From positions 1,798,001-1,862,000 of the forward strand of contig JBBPUQ010000002.1 in the NCBI GenBank assembly GCA_038501195.1: 64,000 nucleotides of DNA. The letters run 5' to 3'. The notes under the pieces were generated by a model that was not told the origin of the DNA, ran no database searches, and worked only from the letters and a program-made list of their open reading frames with translations. The DNA comes from Nemania diffusa (lineage: Eukaryota > Ascomycota > Sordariomycetes > Xylariales > Xylariaceae). Position numbers and translations under genes: made by a program. Numbering within the stretch: the first letter of the stretch is position 1; each line of letters opens with the position of its first letter. Below, piece by piece: positions 50,607-61,730 of the stretch.

Positions 50607-50961
50607 CTACAGCCTCCAAGTGCAAATGCAGCCAGACTGACATAACTTAATGCCGCTGACTACTTTGCCAATAGTAGTGCAGCTCGCGTTTCTTTGACAT
50701 ACACTATCAACTTCTTTGTCCCAACACATGAGGTGGTAGAGTATCTCGTTTGAAGCAGGTACCAATGAGGCGGTGTTAGGATGTCGGGGGATTGGGTCCG
50801 CCATTGTAGCAACTGCAAGGGCTATGATTGATAGGACTCCGCGAGTCTGCTCCCAGAGATTTCTCAAATTAGTGATTATAACTCTAAGTGATGGATGATG
50901 TTCGGGACGCTGGATAGAAACAGGGAGAAAGTCAGATATCAGAGAGCCGACGTACTTGCAT
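50607..50961 (-). CDS. Candidate small secreted cysteine-rich protein
   Basis: Exons 50,956-50,961 and 50,607-50,909 give 102 residues. The first exon is only ATGCAA, followed by a 46-nt intron with GTACGT donor, CTGAC branch and ATCCAG acceptor, in phase 0. A hydrophobic segment, GVLSIIALAVATMA, ends near residue 39 and could be a signal peptide with a long polar lead. The remaining 60 or so residues hold six Cys, in MCWDKEVDSVCQRNASC and KLCQSGCIC, with one N-glycosylation site (NAS). This fits a small secreted protein of the effector type, but no family is recognised. Without the tiny exon the frame has no early ATG, so the whole call depends on that intron. Confidence 0.45.
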
Positions 50962-51554
50962 ATTGATTGATGTGTCTAGTAATATGCAGATGAAAAAATG
51001 TGTATATGAGCTGTATTTTGCCGTGCCGAACGGTACTTCTCTACGTTTAGGTAGGTTGAATAGTTCGCTTAGCTTTAGACAATTTTGAAGCGAGAGAAAC
51101 AACACCTACTGTCGATGATTTGAGGTTCGACAGGATGGGAAAACCCACCGAAATAGCACGGGAGTATGAAGTGAACTTACCTTAGAGGCTCTTGCCTAAA
51201 ACCGAAAATTAAGTTTCTCAGCTTGAAGGCGCTACCTTGCTCTCTCCATGATGTGTTCTCCTTGATACTGAGGTAGGGAGTTGAGAGTTTAGAACATTGA
51301 CATACCAACGGCAGGTTCACTTTATTGATTGTTATGAAATCACGAAGGGCGCGAACATTCTACTTAACTGTGTTATCAAATCCGCTTGCTCAAGCTGGAT
51401 AGTACGGTACTAGAATTGTGGCCTTCCATATATGTGGCTAAGTAAAGCTGCTATGGAGTGACCACACTTTATTACGAGGCTGCTAATCATGATTACCAGA
51501 CGGCCGTAAACGTAAGTAGTTGTCTTCAGATGCGCCGCATAACCTAGCCTCTAT
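50962..51554. other. Intergenic spacer
   Basis: About 590 bases; nothing recognised. Confidence 0.4.
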
Positions 51555-52797
51555 TCAAAGCGCATCACCGTCGGCGAAGAAGAGGTAGATGCTGCGTGAA
51601 TCCTTCCCGCGAGTCCGTTCATCCTTGAGAGCTTTATCATAAAGAGCAAGCACACGATCGCCGAGTACCGTCCGTGCTCCCACCTGCTCTCCCAATGCGA
51701 CCGCCATGTCTAGAACCCCCTTACAGAGCTCAACACTGAACCCGCCCACGAAATCTTTCTCGCTAGCGGACCCCGGTGTCACCCCTTTGACGGGGTTTTG
51801 GTCCGAGCTGTTATAGCACCGCCCACTGCTGACGTTGATGACGTCGGCCAGCTTCTTCGGATCCAGCCCGTACTTGACGCCCATGTTCATAGCTTCGCAT
51901 ACTCCGACCGTGCAGACGGAACTCAGGTAGTTGTTGATCTGCTTGGTAGCCAGTCCCGCTCCCGACGGCCCGCAGTGGAATACGTTTTTACCCATCATTC
52001 TGAGAATGGGTTCCGCCCGCTCCCAGTCTTCCTCGCTACCCCCAACCATGAGAGCCAAGGTCCCCAAATTCGCGCCATTAGGTCCGCCACTAACTGGCGC
52101 ATCGATGAATGTCCCAAGCTTAGATTGGGCTACTTGTTTACCGATTTCGACGCTCGTGGCTGCTTCGATTGTCGAGCAGTCTATGAAGTGGATAGGAGTT
52201 TGCCGAGGAGTAGCTGACAGTAACCCAGTCTCCTCATTTGTGAATACTGTGATACGTAGAGTCAGTTGAGCTTATTTTTAAACTGTTATATGAATATTAG
52301 AAGCGCAGGAAGCTTCTATTAAATGAACGCGGTCTCAAAATAGACCTTTATTCTCTAGAAGGGACCAGAGCGAGAAGAAAACAACATTGAGTAGTACGCA
52401 CCGTCGCGCACATGTGGCCCTTTTGGCAGCATGGTAATGACAACATCCTACATTTAGTAACGTAGTTAGCAAAATACGTTTGGGGGCCCGAAAGCATTAA
52501 ACACAATGAGTTGGACTTCGGTGAGATAGGAGATCTACACAATCTAGAGGCGACTGCTGCCCACCACGATCGACTTACCGATTGTTCCGCTACCTCTCTA
52601 GGAGTTCTCGCAACTGTAACAGCGCCTTTGCCTTGAACCTCCTGAATGAACTGGTTTCTGCGACTCTCTGATATCTCACAAATCACCATCTTGGCATCTT
52701 TAGGGGTCTTCTGCCTTAAATTCATGGCCATCCCCCACCCCATTGTACCAACCCCTATGAAACCATATCGTATGCTAGGATCAGTCGCAATAGACAT
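51555..52797 (-). CDS. 3-hydroxyisobutyrate dehydrogenase-like protein
   Basis: Three exons, 52,579-52,797, 52,402-52,447 and 51,555-52,246, encode 318 residues. The family oxidises 3-hydroxyisobutyrate to methylmalonate semialdehyde with NAD in valine breakdown, or related beta-hydroxyacids. The NAD motif is YGFIGVGTMGWGMAMNL. DVVITMLPKGPHV, encoded mostly by the 46-base middle exon, and HFIDCSTIEAA follow. The substrate loop DAPVSGGPNGA and catalytic K190 in GLATKQINNYLS are intact. Splicing was fixed by the join HVRD|VFTNEETGLL. The start MSIATDPSIRYGF leaves no room for a mitochondrial presequence, so it may be cytosolic or peroxisomal, or have an alternative start. The reaction is therefore given at family level. 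Confidence 0.88.
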
Positions 52798-55700
52798 CTT
52801 GCCAGGCAGACTTCTGATAATACTTGAAAAGCACTGAGTGATGAGTTGTGGCTGGTAAACTCGGAGGTTTTCCGAGGTGCGTTGACCAAGTATACCCCAG
52901 GCTCATCTTATCCGTGAGGAGAGCGCATGGTATCCTCGTATTTCAGTGCAAGCCTTGGTTTCATTGGAGATAACTACTCCAAGTCGGACTCACTGCAAGA
53001 GGTAGAGCTCACCTGCCATCAAGGACGGCATGCGTTCAGAGACCCCCACCTAGTTGGGGGTTGGGGTTTAGGCTATATGGCTTGATTCAAAGAAAGCTAC
53101 GTAGGTAGATATATCTCGTTATTATTCATTAGATTCCTCTATTATTTGATTAGTATCGGCGTATTAGAAGGATATTCATGTAATAGAGGGGTAATATCAA
53201 GGCTCACTAGAACTAATATTATCTTATAAGTCGGTATAAGGGTAGAACCAGCTACATTCACTAGTAGAAAGCGACAGAACAGACGCGAATATCCTGTAAC
53301 GTTTCTCATTATCGGGCGCTTTTGTTGCCACATAAAATACAAACAGCACCCCGCATGTTCTCCCAAGTGCATTCTGTCGGGCCACATGATCCTCAAGCAG
53401 GACAAATTAGGTGCCGTTCTACCGGGTCTAAGATATAAACTCTCGGCAATCTTAGTAATCGCGCGCTAGGAGCTCTGAAACTCGATCGATGAATAGCTCC
53501 TCCTCAAGCGTACGAAACTTTTAGGATTGTTGATTGGACTCATAGAGAGTTGGGTGCATTCTAATTCACGCTGATCTACACTAGCTTAAAATACTAGGGA
53601 CATGGAGTTGGTGGTACGTAGGGTAACCAACTCATTTCTGATTTGCCAGTTAGGAGATATTGTAGTAGTTTGCCGTATGGATTCAATGATCTGATAAACT
53701 TCACACTTTCTGTAAGGCGCACTATTGTCGGATTTATTCAAACACCTGGAAACAAGGTTCCTACAGCTATTTCAACTCCTAGTTAACTAATAGCAAGAAG
53801 TGTTCCTATTACTTATGTTGCTATAGGGTAGCTTCTCGTATTAAGGAGATCTTGATATATAAGACAGTTATTATTCATGCATTTGTTTCTTATAAATTAA
53901 AATATAAATACCTAATGTAAATATTCGCTTGGCCTTTTATCTATCGTGGATGTCTCAGGCTGCAGAACAAATTTACATGGGGTCTCACTTAGCATTCATT
54001 GAAAGGTTATCAGATATCTCAAATGTCATTTACGTGTGGAGTTAATCGCGCCTTGGAGACAAAGCGTATTGCAGAGGACGCTAACTAGATGTTGCAGGGT
54101 GGTGGAGGAGTTCCTCATTACTATCTAGATATGTGCGCGGCCCGACTCGCTCAAGAGCTAAGGTTGTTTGTTGACTTATCAACGTAAGCTGACGAAGGAT
54201 CAGCTGAAGGTTTAGTCTGATTCGTCCTTAAGGTGCTCTCCTGAATTCTAAACATTTAGTAGTATACTTTTTTTTTTCATAACGGCCTCCAATTGATGAA
54301 CCTATCTCGAGTACTACACTGCAACATTTCATGACAACAATGCTGTCTTATATATGAGAGTTGCCTCTCACTTGATATTATCACCTGATAACTTAAAAAG
54401 TAGTGCCTATTGGGATGTTAATAGATGCGTGCCTCATTGTATTCTAAATATAGATGACTAGGTATAATAGACCCCAGTTACACTAATAATGCATTGAGTT
54501 ATATGCAGCTCAAGATGCTGATGCCTCAGGTAGGGAGGTAAGTCATACTTTGGTCTCGTGAGAGTCGATATAGGCAAGGCATCGGTGTTTGTGATTAGCG
54601 CCCTCATAGGTACCTGGTAATGTTGTAATGCGCTAGTACAACCAATTACTTGGGTTTGGTAGATACCTACCTGGTACCCAGCCAGTTCAACTCTGGTGCA
54701 CAGTGCTTTTCATGCCTGATCGTGTGAAGCAGTGGCTGTGATATATGTACATACAACACATTGCATATTTGAGCTGGCAAAAGCCACTTCAAGATTGATG
54801 GCAAAGTGCAAATTAAACATGGAGATTCCCAATTTGTTTACTTGGCCAATAGCTTGGTGTAGGTAGAACCCACGTTATCCACACCCCGCTCTAGAATTAG
54901 CCCTATCAACCCATTTTCAGTGCGATCGGGGCAATACCCGCGGAGCGTGACACGTGTAAGCGCCCCTCCGAAATACGCTAATCTTACAAGGCAGTATTTA
55001 CAGTAAATACTACCGGCCAGGCATGCAGGTACGTACCTAACTTACATTACCTACAGGTAGGTATTTGTATGTAGATAGCCTATTGTGACACTGTTGTTGA
55101 GGAGATCAATCTCTCACCGCATTCCGGCCAATCGATTAGCGTCCCGTCCAGCACCGCAACGAACCCCACCAACTGCCCGTATCTTCCCTGCCTGACTTGA
55201 CCTACGCACCTACGGTACCTAGGTAGGTAATAGGGCAGGTTAATACAGCATTTGTTTTCTCGCAGGAGAACAACAACAACAACACCACCACCAGCAAATC
55301 ATGTTTTGACTCGCCTAGATCAGGTACACTTCCTGCGTTTGCTGCCTGCCTCCTCACCTGCAGCCAATCCTGGCTGCTGCTTTGCATTGACCGCCCCTGT
55401 CCTTCTTTTTCTATTCACCTTCTCTGCATATGCACACAGGTTGTCACATTCATGCGAGTTAGGACAGCTCTCACCACTCTCTAGCTCCGCCGTCTTTTCT
55501 TTCCCCTGAAGCATATGCTACCTCTAGTGAATGCCTCGTCTGTTCATTAACACCGGACGCTCTTTGACCCTCTCCTAAACCCTTCGTTTTCGTCTGGATC
55601 GTGTCTATCCGACTCCATCTGTTCCTGTGGAAGCCAGACGTCGCAAGCTTCTCTATAACGTGGACCGTTGTTTAACTTGCACTCTTTCGACCTCGCCACT

Positions 55701-55847
55701 TACAGGCCACCTCGCCTTGTTTTCGACGACAGCCCAAACTTCACATCGACGGTGCCTAGATTCCTCGGTAGCGTACACCGTGGGCAGCCTGACCTTACTA
55801 CCCGAGCACGATAAACGTATTACGAATTGACGACCGAACATATCAAG
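52798..55847. other. 3-kb spacer upstream of the kinase gene
   Basis: No gene supported. It has AT-leaning DNA to about 54,850 and then a more GC-rich, pyrimidine-rich stretch (55,100-55,847) that is probably the kinase promoter and 5' leader. A TACCTAGGTA palindrome lies at 55,216-55,225, with several partial ones at 55,025-55,070. Confidence 0.45.
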
Positions 55848-58004
55848 ATGGCGGAACGGAACTACGATGACTGTAACGAGGCCTTAGACCCTGAATTTCT
55901 ATACACGAAAGAATATTGCATTGGTTTGGGCCCCGTCTTCTTGGTGGAGGGGGGGTAGCATGCTGACCTTGTCTATGTAGGAGGTGGCAGCTTTGGCAAA
56001 GTCTATAAGGGGTACGTTGTTCTGTAGGGGGGGTTACCACGCACAAATAGCTAACCCGATTCGTAAAGTGTCGAGAAACGGACGGGAGAGGCCGTTGCTA
56101 TTAAGATCATCGATATAGAAAGTGCCGAAGACGAAGTTGAGGACATCATACAGGAGATCGCCATCCTATCCGAGCTACAGTCGCCCTACGTTACGAAATA
56201 CTATGGCTCCTATGCGAAAGGTGCAGAGCTATGGATTGTCATGGAATTCTGTGCTGGTGGTAGCTGCGCCGACCTAATGAAGCCGGGTATGATTGGCGAA
56301 GATTACATTGCCATCATTATCAGAGAGCTTCTTCTCGGCCTAGAGTACTTACATGCGGACAAGAAGCTCCATCGCGACATTAAGGGTATTGCGTCTCTTT
56401 TCATGATAGGATTTAGATGATTTGGTTGTCACTAACAAGGTTTTATAGCCGCCAATGTCTTACTTGGGTCCAATGGACAAGTCAAGCTGGCCGACTTCGG
56501 TGTTTCGGGACAGCTTTCAGCCACCATGACCAAGAAGAACACCTTTGTGGGAACTCCATTTTGGATGGCGCCAGAGGTTATCAAGCAGTCTGGTTATGAT
56601 CATAAGGCGGACATATGGTCCCTCGGTATCACGGCGTTGGAGCTTGCCAATGGTGAGCCGCCCTATGCGGATATTCATCCGATGAAGGTGTTGTTTCTCA
56701 TCCCCAAAAACGCCGCGCCTCGACTAGATGGAAACTTCACGAAGGCATTTAAGGATTTCATTGAGGCGTGTTTACAACGCGATCCCAAAGACCGGCCATC
56801 GGCGAGGGAGCTACTGAAGCACCCCTTCATCCGCAAGGCGAAAAAGACAACCTACCTCACCGAGTTGATCGAGCGATATCAACGGTGGAGTGCAACACAC
56901 AAATCAGATGACGAGGAACAGTATGAAGAGGGAGGAGAGGTTGTACAGTCAAATCCGGTAAACGAGGACATGTGGGATTTCGGTACCGTGAGGATGGTGG
57001 GCGAAAGAGGTGGTCTCGTACATCGGCCGGGACTGAATGCATTAGACGAGTCTACTAGGAATGCACGAGCATCAAGACCCTTAGAAGCGGATTATGGAGA
57101 GAGCCCAAGAGAGACTTCTCCGAGCAAAGTTTATACTCATGACTTCGCCGAATCCTCTGTTCTGAGTACGCTCAAAGGCCCTAACGTTCCACCACTGGGT
57201 ACTTCGCGTCAGTCCTCTCCTCAGAGAAAACCAGTCCCAGTTGGCCCACCTCTTTCGCCTTCTAAAGTTGACCTCCCACCCTCACCACCGAAACATGCAT
57301 ACGACCCCAGCACTCCACGCCCTACTACGAGGCAGATGCCATCGGTACCTACAATGACATCGGTTGACTATGACAGAGCTCTACAGGAACAGCTGCAAGA
57401 CGACATGAACTTTCTGAATATCACGGATCACCAAATGGAGACGGCAGGTCGACAACCATCTCTTACACCCCAACCGTTACAATCTCAAATACAGCAGCCT
57501 CACCCGCCCCCGAAGGTTTCAATGTATTTGCCTGAGATTCCTCCCTACCGTGGCCAACCTTCGCAAGTGCCTCTACAGAAAGTCATGATCCAGCAACCTG
57601 CTCCTAGTCCACCGGCATTCGCATCCAAGGCTCAGCCTAAACAATTACCGCCCGCTCCTGAGAGTTTTCCGTCGCCCGCCCCCGCAAACCCCAACGGCGA
57701 GCTAGATGCGCTGAACGACGTTATATTCCCGGCACTAGAGGAGGCTCTTAAACGGAGACAGATACGCTTGCAGCAACTATATCGGAATGAGAGGATCGTG
57801 ACGCCCCAACGGCAGCGCGCCGAGGCGGCACATGACAAGATCAGAAAGCATGTCTATAAACTTGCGAATGTATGTAAGGAGCTTGATCGACTAGACAAGG
57901 CCGAACCGGTTGGGATGGGCAAAGATGTTGGTACTTTTCTCGAAGGGTTGCTAGAGGAGATACTGGTCAGAGTTGAGCCTCTGGACGAGGAAGACCTTGA
58001 GTAA
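55848..58004 (+). CDS. Ste20-family protein kinase, GCK-III/MST3 type
   Basis: Four exons, 55,848-55,923, 55,981-56,011, 56,069-56,385 and 56,449-58,004, encode 659 residues. GCK-III kinases act in septation, polarity and Hippo-like signalling. The kinase domain covers about 19-275. It has the Gly loop GGGSFGKVYKG (27-36), K48 in AVAIK, HRDIKAANVLL with D139, DFG at 157-159, the activation loop KKNTFVGTPFWMAPE and DIWSLGITALEL. All catalytic residues are intact. The 31-base second exon carries most of the Gly loop. Residues from about 290 to 540 are disordered, rich in Pro and Ser with several SP sites. A conserved-looking helical C-terminus (LNDVIFPALEEALKRRQIRL) follows, as in fungal MST3 homologues. 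Confidence 0.92.
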
Positions 58005-58379
58005 ATTTTACGGGGTACATCGTCCTATTCGCATGAGAAGAATATGCCTAGCATAGACCAAGCGGGTTGTTTTGTTGCCGCTTTGGCGTACATTCAACAG
58101 CATGTGGGATATAGGGGGCTTACCACTTGATCCTCGCTTTAGTCGATTAGGCATGTCGAAGCTATTGACTAGCTTCTCCCGTGCCTGCTTTTTCACATGG
58201 CAGTGTCTCAGTTGTTCGACAGACTTGTACCTGATACCATATACTACAGCAATTCTTGCTATCGAGTCAATACCTGCCTCGGCGATATCTAGGTGCACTA
58301 CTAGCAACACTATACCCCTGCATCCTAAGATAAGGACGAAGAAAGTTAATAATATAACTGTTTCTGGGAGTTTCCCGAA
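58005..58379 (-). other. Same-frame ORF with membrane segment after the stop of the next gene
   Basis: On the minus strand the frame of the 58,380-59,680 gene stays open for about 120 codons after its TAA, to 58,008. It encodes a strongly hydrophobic stretch, ETVILLTFFVLILGCRGIVL, followed by a basic tail. It may be a read-through or alternatively spliced extension, or chance. No independent start supports it as a separate gene. Confidence 0.3.
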
Positions 58380-59680
58380 TTATACCACTGCTTCCTGTTC
58401 ATTCTCCTCGTGCTTTTCGCCCTCTGTTCTGGTTTCTTGCACCAGTTCCACTTTATCTAAAGATTTCCCTCGGATCCTTGCTGGCCAGAATAGCCGAAGT
58501 CGTTGTTGCATGGAAACTTTGTTAGGTTTAGGTTGAGATCTGGGAATGATATCGCTAGATGTCGTCATGGGAGGGGTTATAGTTTCCTCTTTACCTTTGC
58601 CCTTCTTGCCATCATCACTGACACTCCTGATCGGCATGCTGACTTCTCCATCTGCGCTGGGAATGACTTCCTTCTCCTTCCCCTTGCTAACCCACGCAGC
58701 ATCCATGCTCCACCGGTTTCCGCTCCCCCTCATAGAGAGAGGTGTCGGAACCCGAGATGACGACGGGATAGGCGTTCTCAAACTACCGCTGCTGCGGCGC
58801 GACAGTGGAGTCGGAACTCGAGAGATGGGGATGACGCTTTCCTCGCTCAGAGTGACCTTCTCGGGGATCTCCCATGCCAGACAGACGTCTCGGAACAGCA
58901 ACCGGTGATGCTGGCAGTGGTTGTCGTAGATCTCGCGTACCCGACCCACGTAATACCAGTATAGCTTCTCAAGCTCGCTGTCTTTCTCCGCGCGGGATTT
59001 TGATGGGGACGTCCGGTGCCGCCGCACGAGCTCACGGAGGTTCCAGACGTATGTCTCGCGGAGTTGTTTCCGCGCAGTCTTATATTTCTCGATATCGTTC
59101 GTGAGCTAAGATTCGATGTTAGGGAGGTCTTGTTTCCATATCGTGCACTTCTGGTAGAAGGTAAAGGTAGAAGGGGAGTGTGTCATCAAGCCAACACAAC
59201 TAACTTAGACCCATAAAGGAGACACCCAGGACTCGCCAACACTCAGGATATACGTAGTCAACTTACAAAGTCTTTCCAGTAACACTGCGAGCACCCACAT
59301 GGCGAGTTATGATACACCGCATGAGAAGTATATTGTGATTTGCGACCACTCTGGGGAGAGAAATAGCCCCCATTTTCGCCGTATGAAGCGAGACGACCGT
59401 CATGATAGGATAGACTGTGACCGGCCCCATGAGGACATCGGTTCTGGTAATGGATATGGACGCCCCCTCCACGATTCGTCGGGATGCGCGTCGGGGCGGG
59501 CGCTCGTAGGTGATTCATATAGCTAGCGGTATCAATGGCATTTGAGTTGGATCTCGGACCTCTGAAGTATGCATCTTGCGTCCTCCTATACCGAGCAGCA
59601 CCAGCAGCGACGGCTGCTGCTGCTCCGCTCATCGCAGCCATGGTGCTGGAGTCGAGCACTATGGCGGTTGTGTCGGCCAT
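58380..59680 (-). CDS. Protein of unknown function, conserved-looking, with HCQHH motif
   Basis: Two exons, 59,267-59,680 and 58,380-59,105, give 379 residues. I do not recognise a family. The first exon has an Ala-rich segment (MAAMSGAAAAVAAGAARYRR), a basic Tyr/Ser-rich part and a Cys pair in SPCGCSQCYWKDF. The second opens with a charged helix, LTNDIEKYKTARKQLRETYV, then ELEKLYWYYVGRVREIYDNHCQHH and LFRDVCLAWEIPEKV. This is the most conserved-looking part. Two near repeats of SRVPTPLS-R-SG follow (about 250-290), then a Lys/Glu-rich, probably disordered tail. Splicing joins WKDF to LTNDIEKY in phase 0. It is the divergent neighbour of IDH1. An in-frame extension follows its stop. Confidence 0.7.
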
Positions 59681-60418
59681 TGTTACTTGAAAATTAAGGA
59701 TTATTCTTATGACTGCCTCGGTTTAATTTTTGGGTATGGTTGGCTATAATGATCATAACCGTATTCACGATGGCGAGAAAGTTAGGAGAAGTATCGGTTT
59801 CACTACAGAGGTCTGTCATTTCTAGTAACAGCAGACTACACACCTACCTACCCAACTAGAATGCAGTATACATGTAGTTGCATTTCTAGTCGTAACTCCC
59901 TTAAAGATCCAACTCAGCCTTATGACTTTACAGATTGGGGCAAATCAAGATCCGATGTAAACCCCCTGTGGTGGTGTACTCTCACATGTCCTCTCACACT
60001 GGCAGTTTCCTAATTGGGATTTGAGTTATTGATTTAAGTTAGGTATGTCTACAACATTACGTCACTTGTGGCTTTAATAATCTGATTGTTAAAACAAAAC
60101 AAGGTAGGTACTATGTACATATGTGGCTTACGCACCTGTAGGTTGTGGCAAGTGCCGCTAAGTGAAAAAAAAATTGTCCTAGCGAGGAGCCGCAATGCCT
60201 CGGGTGACCTGCAGTTAACGGTCCAGTTAACGGAATGTCACGGCTGCCAATGGGATCTGGGAATCCACACAAAGTCCACCTCGACTTAACTTAGCACCGC
60301 CGTGGTTCATGTTTTGCGCCATTTGCAGCCTTCCATCGTCAAACTTCCTCCCAATTTCTTATAGCCCGGCCACCTTCCACCACCCTCCCCAAGTCTCTAC
60401 ATTGTAGATACCGAAGCC
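59681..60418. other. Divergent promoter region of the unknown gene and IDH1
   Basis: 738 bases shared by two divergent genes. The last 130 bases before the IDH1 start are pyrimidine-rich (CCACCCTCCCC, CTTCCACC), common in highly expressed fungal promoters. No gene within it. Confidence 0.5.
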
Positions 60419-61730
60419 ATGCTGACGCGGAGCTCTGCTGGAGCTGCTCAGGTATGTCCCAATCAATCCATTAGTCTTCTCTCCTCGCCCCTCTCGCTTT
60501 CACATGTTTCAATGCAGGGGTAATAGCTTACTCTTTTTTCTCTCTTTCTCTGTGTAGCGCCTTGCGCGTGCAGCTTCTCGCCAGACACACCTCCATAATG
60601 TCTCGCGATCCTTCGCTACCGTCGAAAGCGACATCTTCAAGCCCACCAAGTTCGGCAGCAAGTACACCGTCACCCTCATCCCCGGTGATGGTATCGGTGC
60701 CGAGGTCGCAGAGAGCGTCAAGACCATCTTCAAGGCCGATAGCGTGCCCATCGATTGGGAGCAGGTCGATGCCTCTGGTGTTGATAGTGGTGCCCCCGGC
60801 AGTGCCGAGGAGATGTTCCACGAGTCAATCGCGTCGCTTAAGAGAAACAAGCTTGGGTTGAAGGGAATCCTCCACACTCCTATCAGCAGATCCGGCCACC
60901 AGAGTTTCAACGTCGCCATGCGCCAGGAACTCGACATCTACGCCTCGGTCGTCCTGATCAAGAACATTCCCGGCTACAACACCCGCCACAAGGATGTCGA
61001 TCTAGTCATTATTCGAGAGAACACCGAGGGTGAATACAGTGGCCTGGAACACCAGAGCGTTCCGGGCGTCGTCGAGTCTCTCAAGATCATTACCCGTCTC
61101 AAGTCAGAGCGCATTGCGAAGTTCGCTTTCGCCTTTGCCCTGGCCAACAACCGCAAGAAGGTCACTTGCATCCACAAGGCCAACATCATGAAGTTGGCCG
61201 ACGGTCTGTTCCGAAAGACGGTCCAGGCTGTTGCTGCCGACTACCCCACTATCGAGGTTAATGACATGATTGTGGACAACGCCAGTATGCAGGCTGTCTC
61301 GAAGCCCCAGCAGTTCGATGTCATGGTCATGCCTAACCTCTACGGTGGCATTCTGTCCAATATTGGTGCTGCCTTGGTTGGTGGACCCGGCATTGTCCCC
61401 GGCTGCAACATGGGACGTGACGTTGCCGTATTCGAGCCCGGCTGCCGACACGTCGGTCTAGATATCAAGGGCAAGGACCAGGCCAACCCTACTGCCCTGC
61501 TCTTGTCTGGCACCATGCTTCTCCGCCACTTGGGTCTCGATGACCACGCGAACCGCATCTCCAAGGCTGTTTACAGTGTTATCGCTGACGGGTAACTATA
61601 TGTCCATTCTAGCGTCTCATGTCTCTCTGCTAACAAGTTACATAGCAAGTACCGCACACGCGATATGGGCGGCGACTCAACCACCCATGAGTTCACCCGC
61701 GCCATCCTCAACAAGATGGATACCCTGTAA
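60419..61730 (+). CDS. IDH1: NAD-dependent isocitrate dehydrogenase subunit 1, mitochondrial
   Basis: Three exons, 60,419-60,451, 60,558-61,591 and 61,646-61,730, encode 383 residues. With IDH2 it forms the mitochondrial enzyme that turns isocitrate and NAD into 2-oxoglutarate in the citric-acid cycle. Residues 1-33, starting MLTRSSAGAAQ, are rich in Arg, Ser and Ala without acids: a mitochondrial presequence. The mature part starts with YTVTLIPGDGIGAEV. VIIRENTEGEYSGLEHQSVPGVVESLK, HKANIMKLADGLF, GPGIVPGCNMG and FEPGCRHVGLDIKG match the family. VDNASMQAV, instead of the YDN-type catalytic loop of IDH2, marks it as the regulatory IDH1 subunit. The last exon is only 85 bases. Confidence 0.96.
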
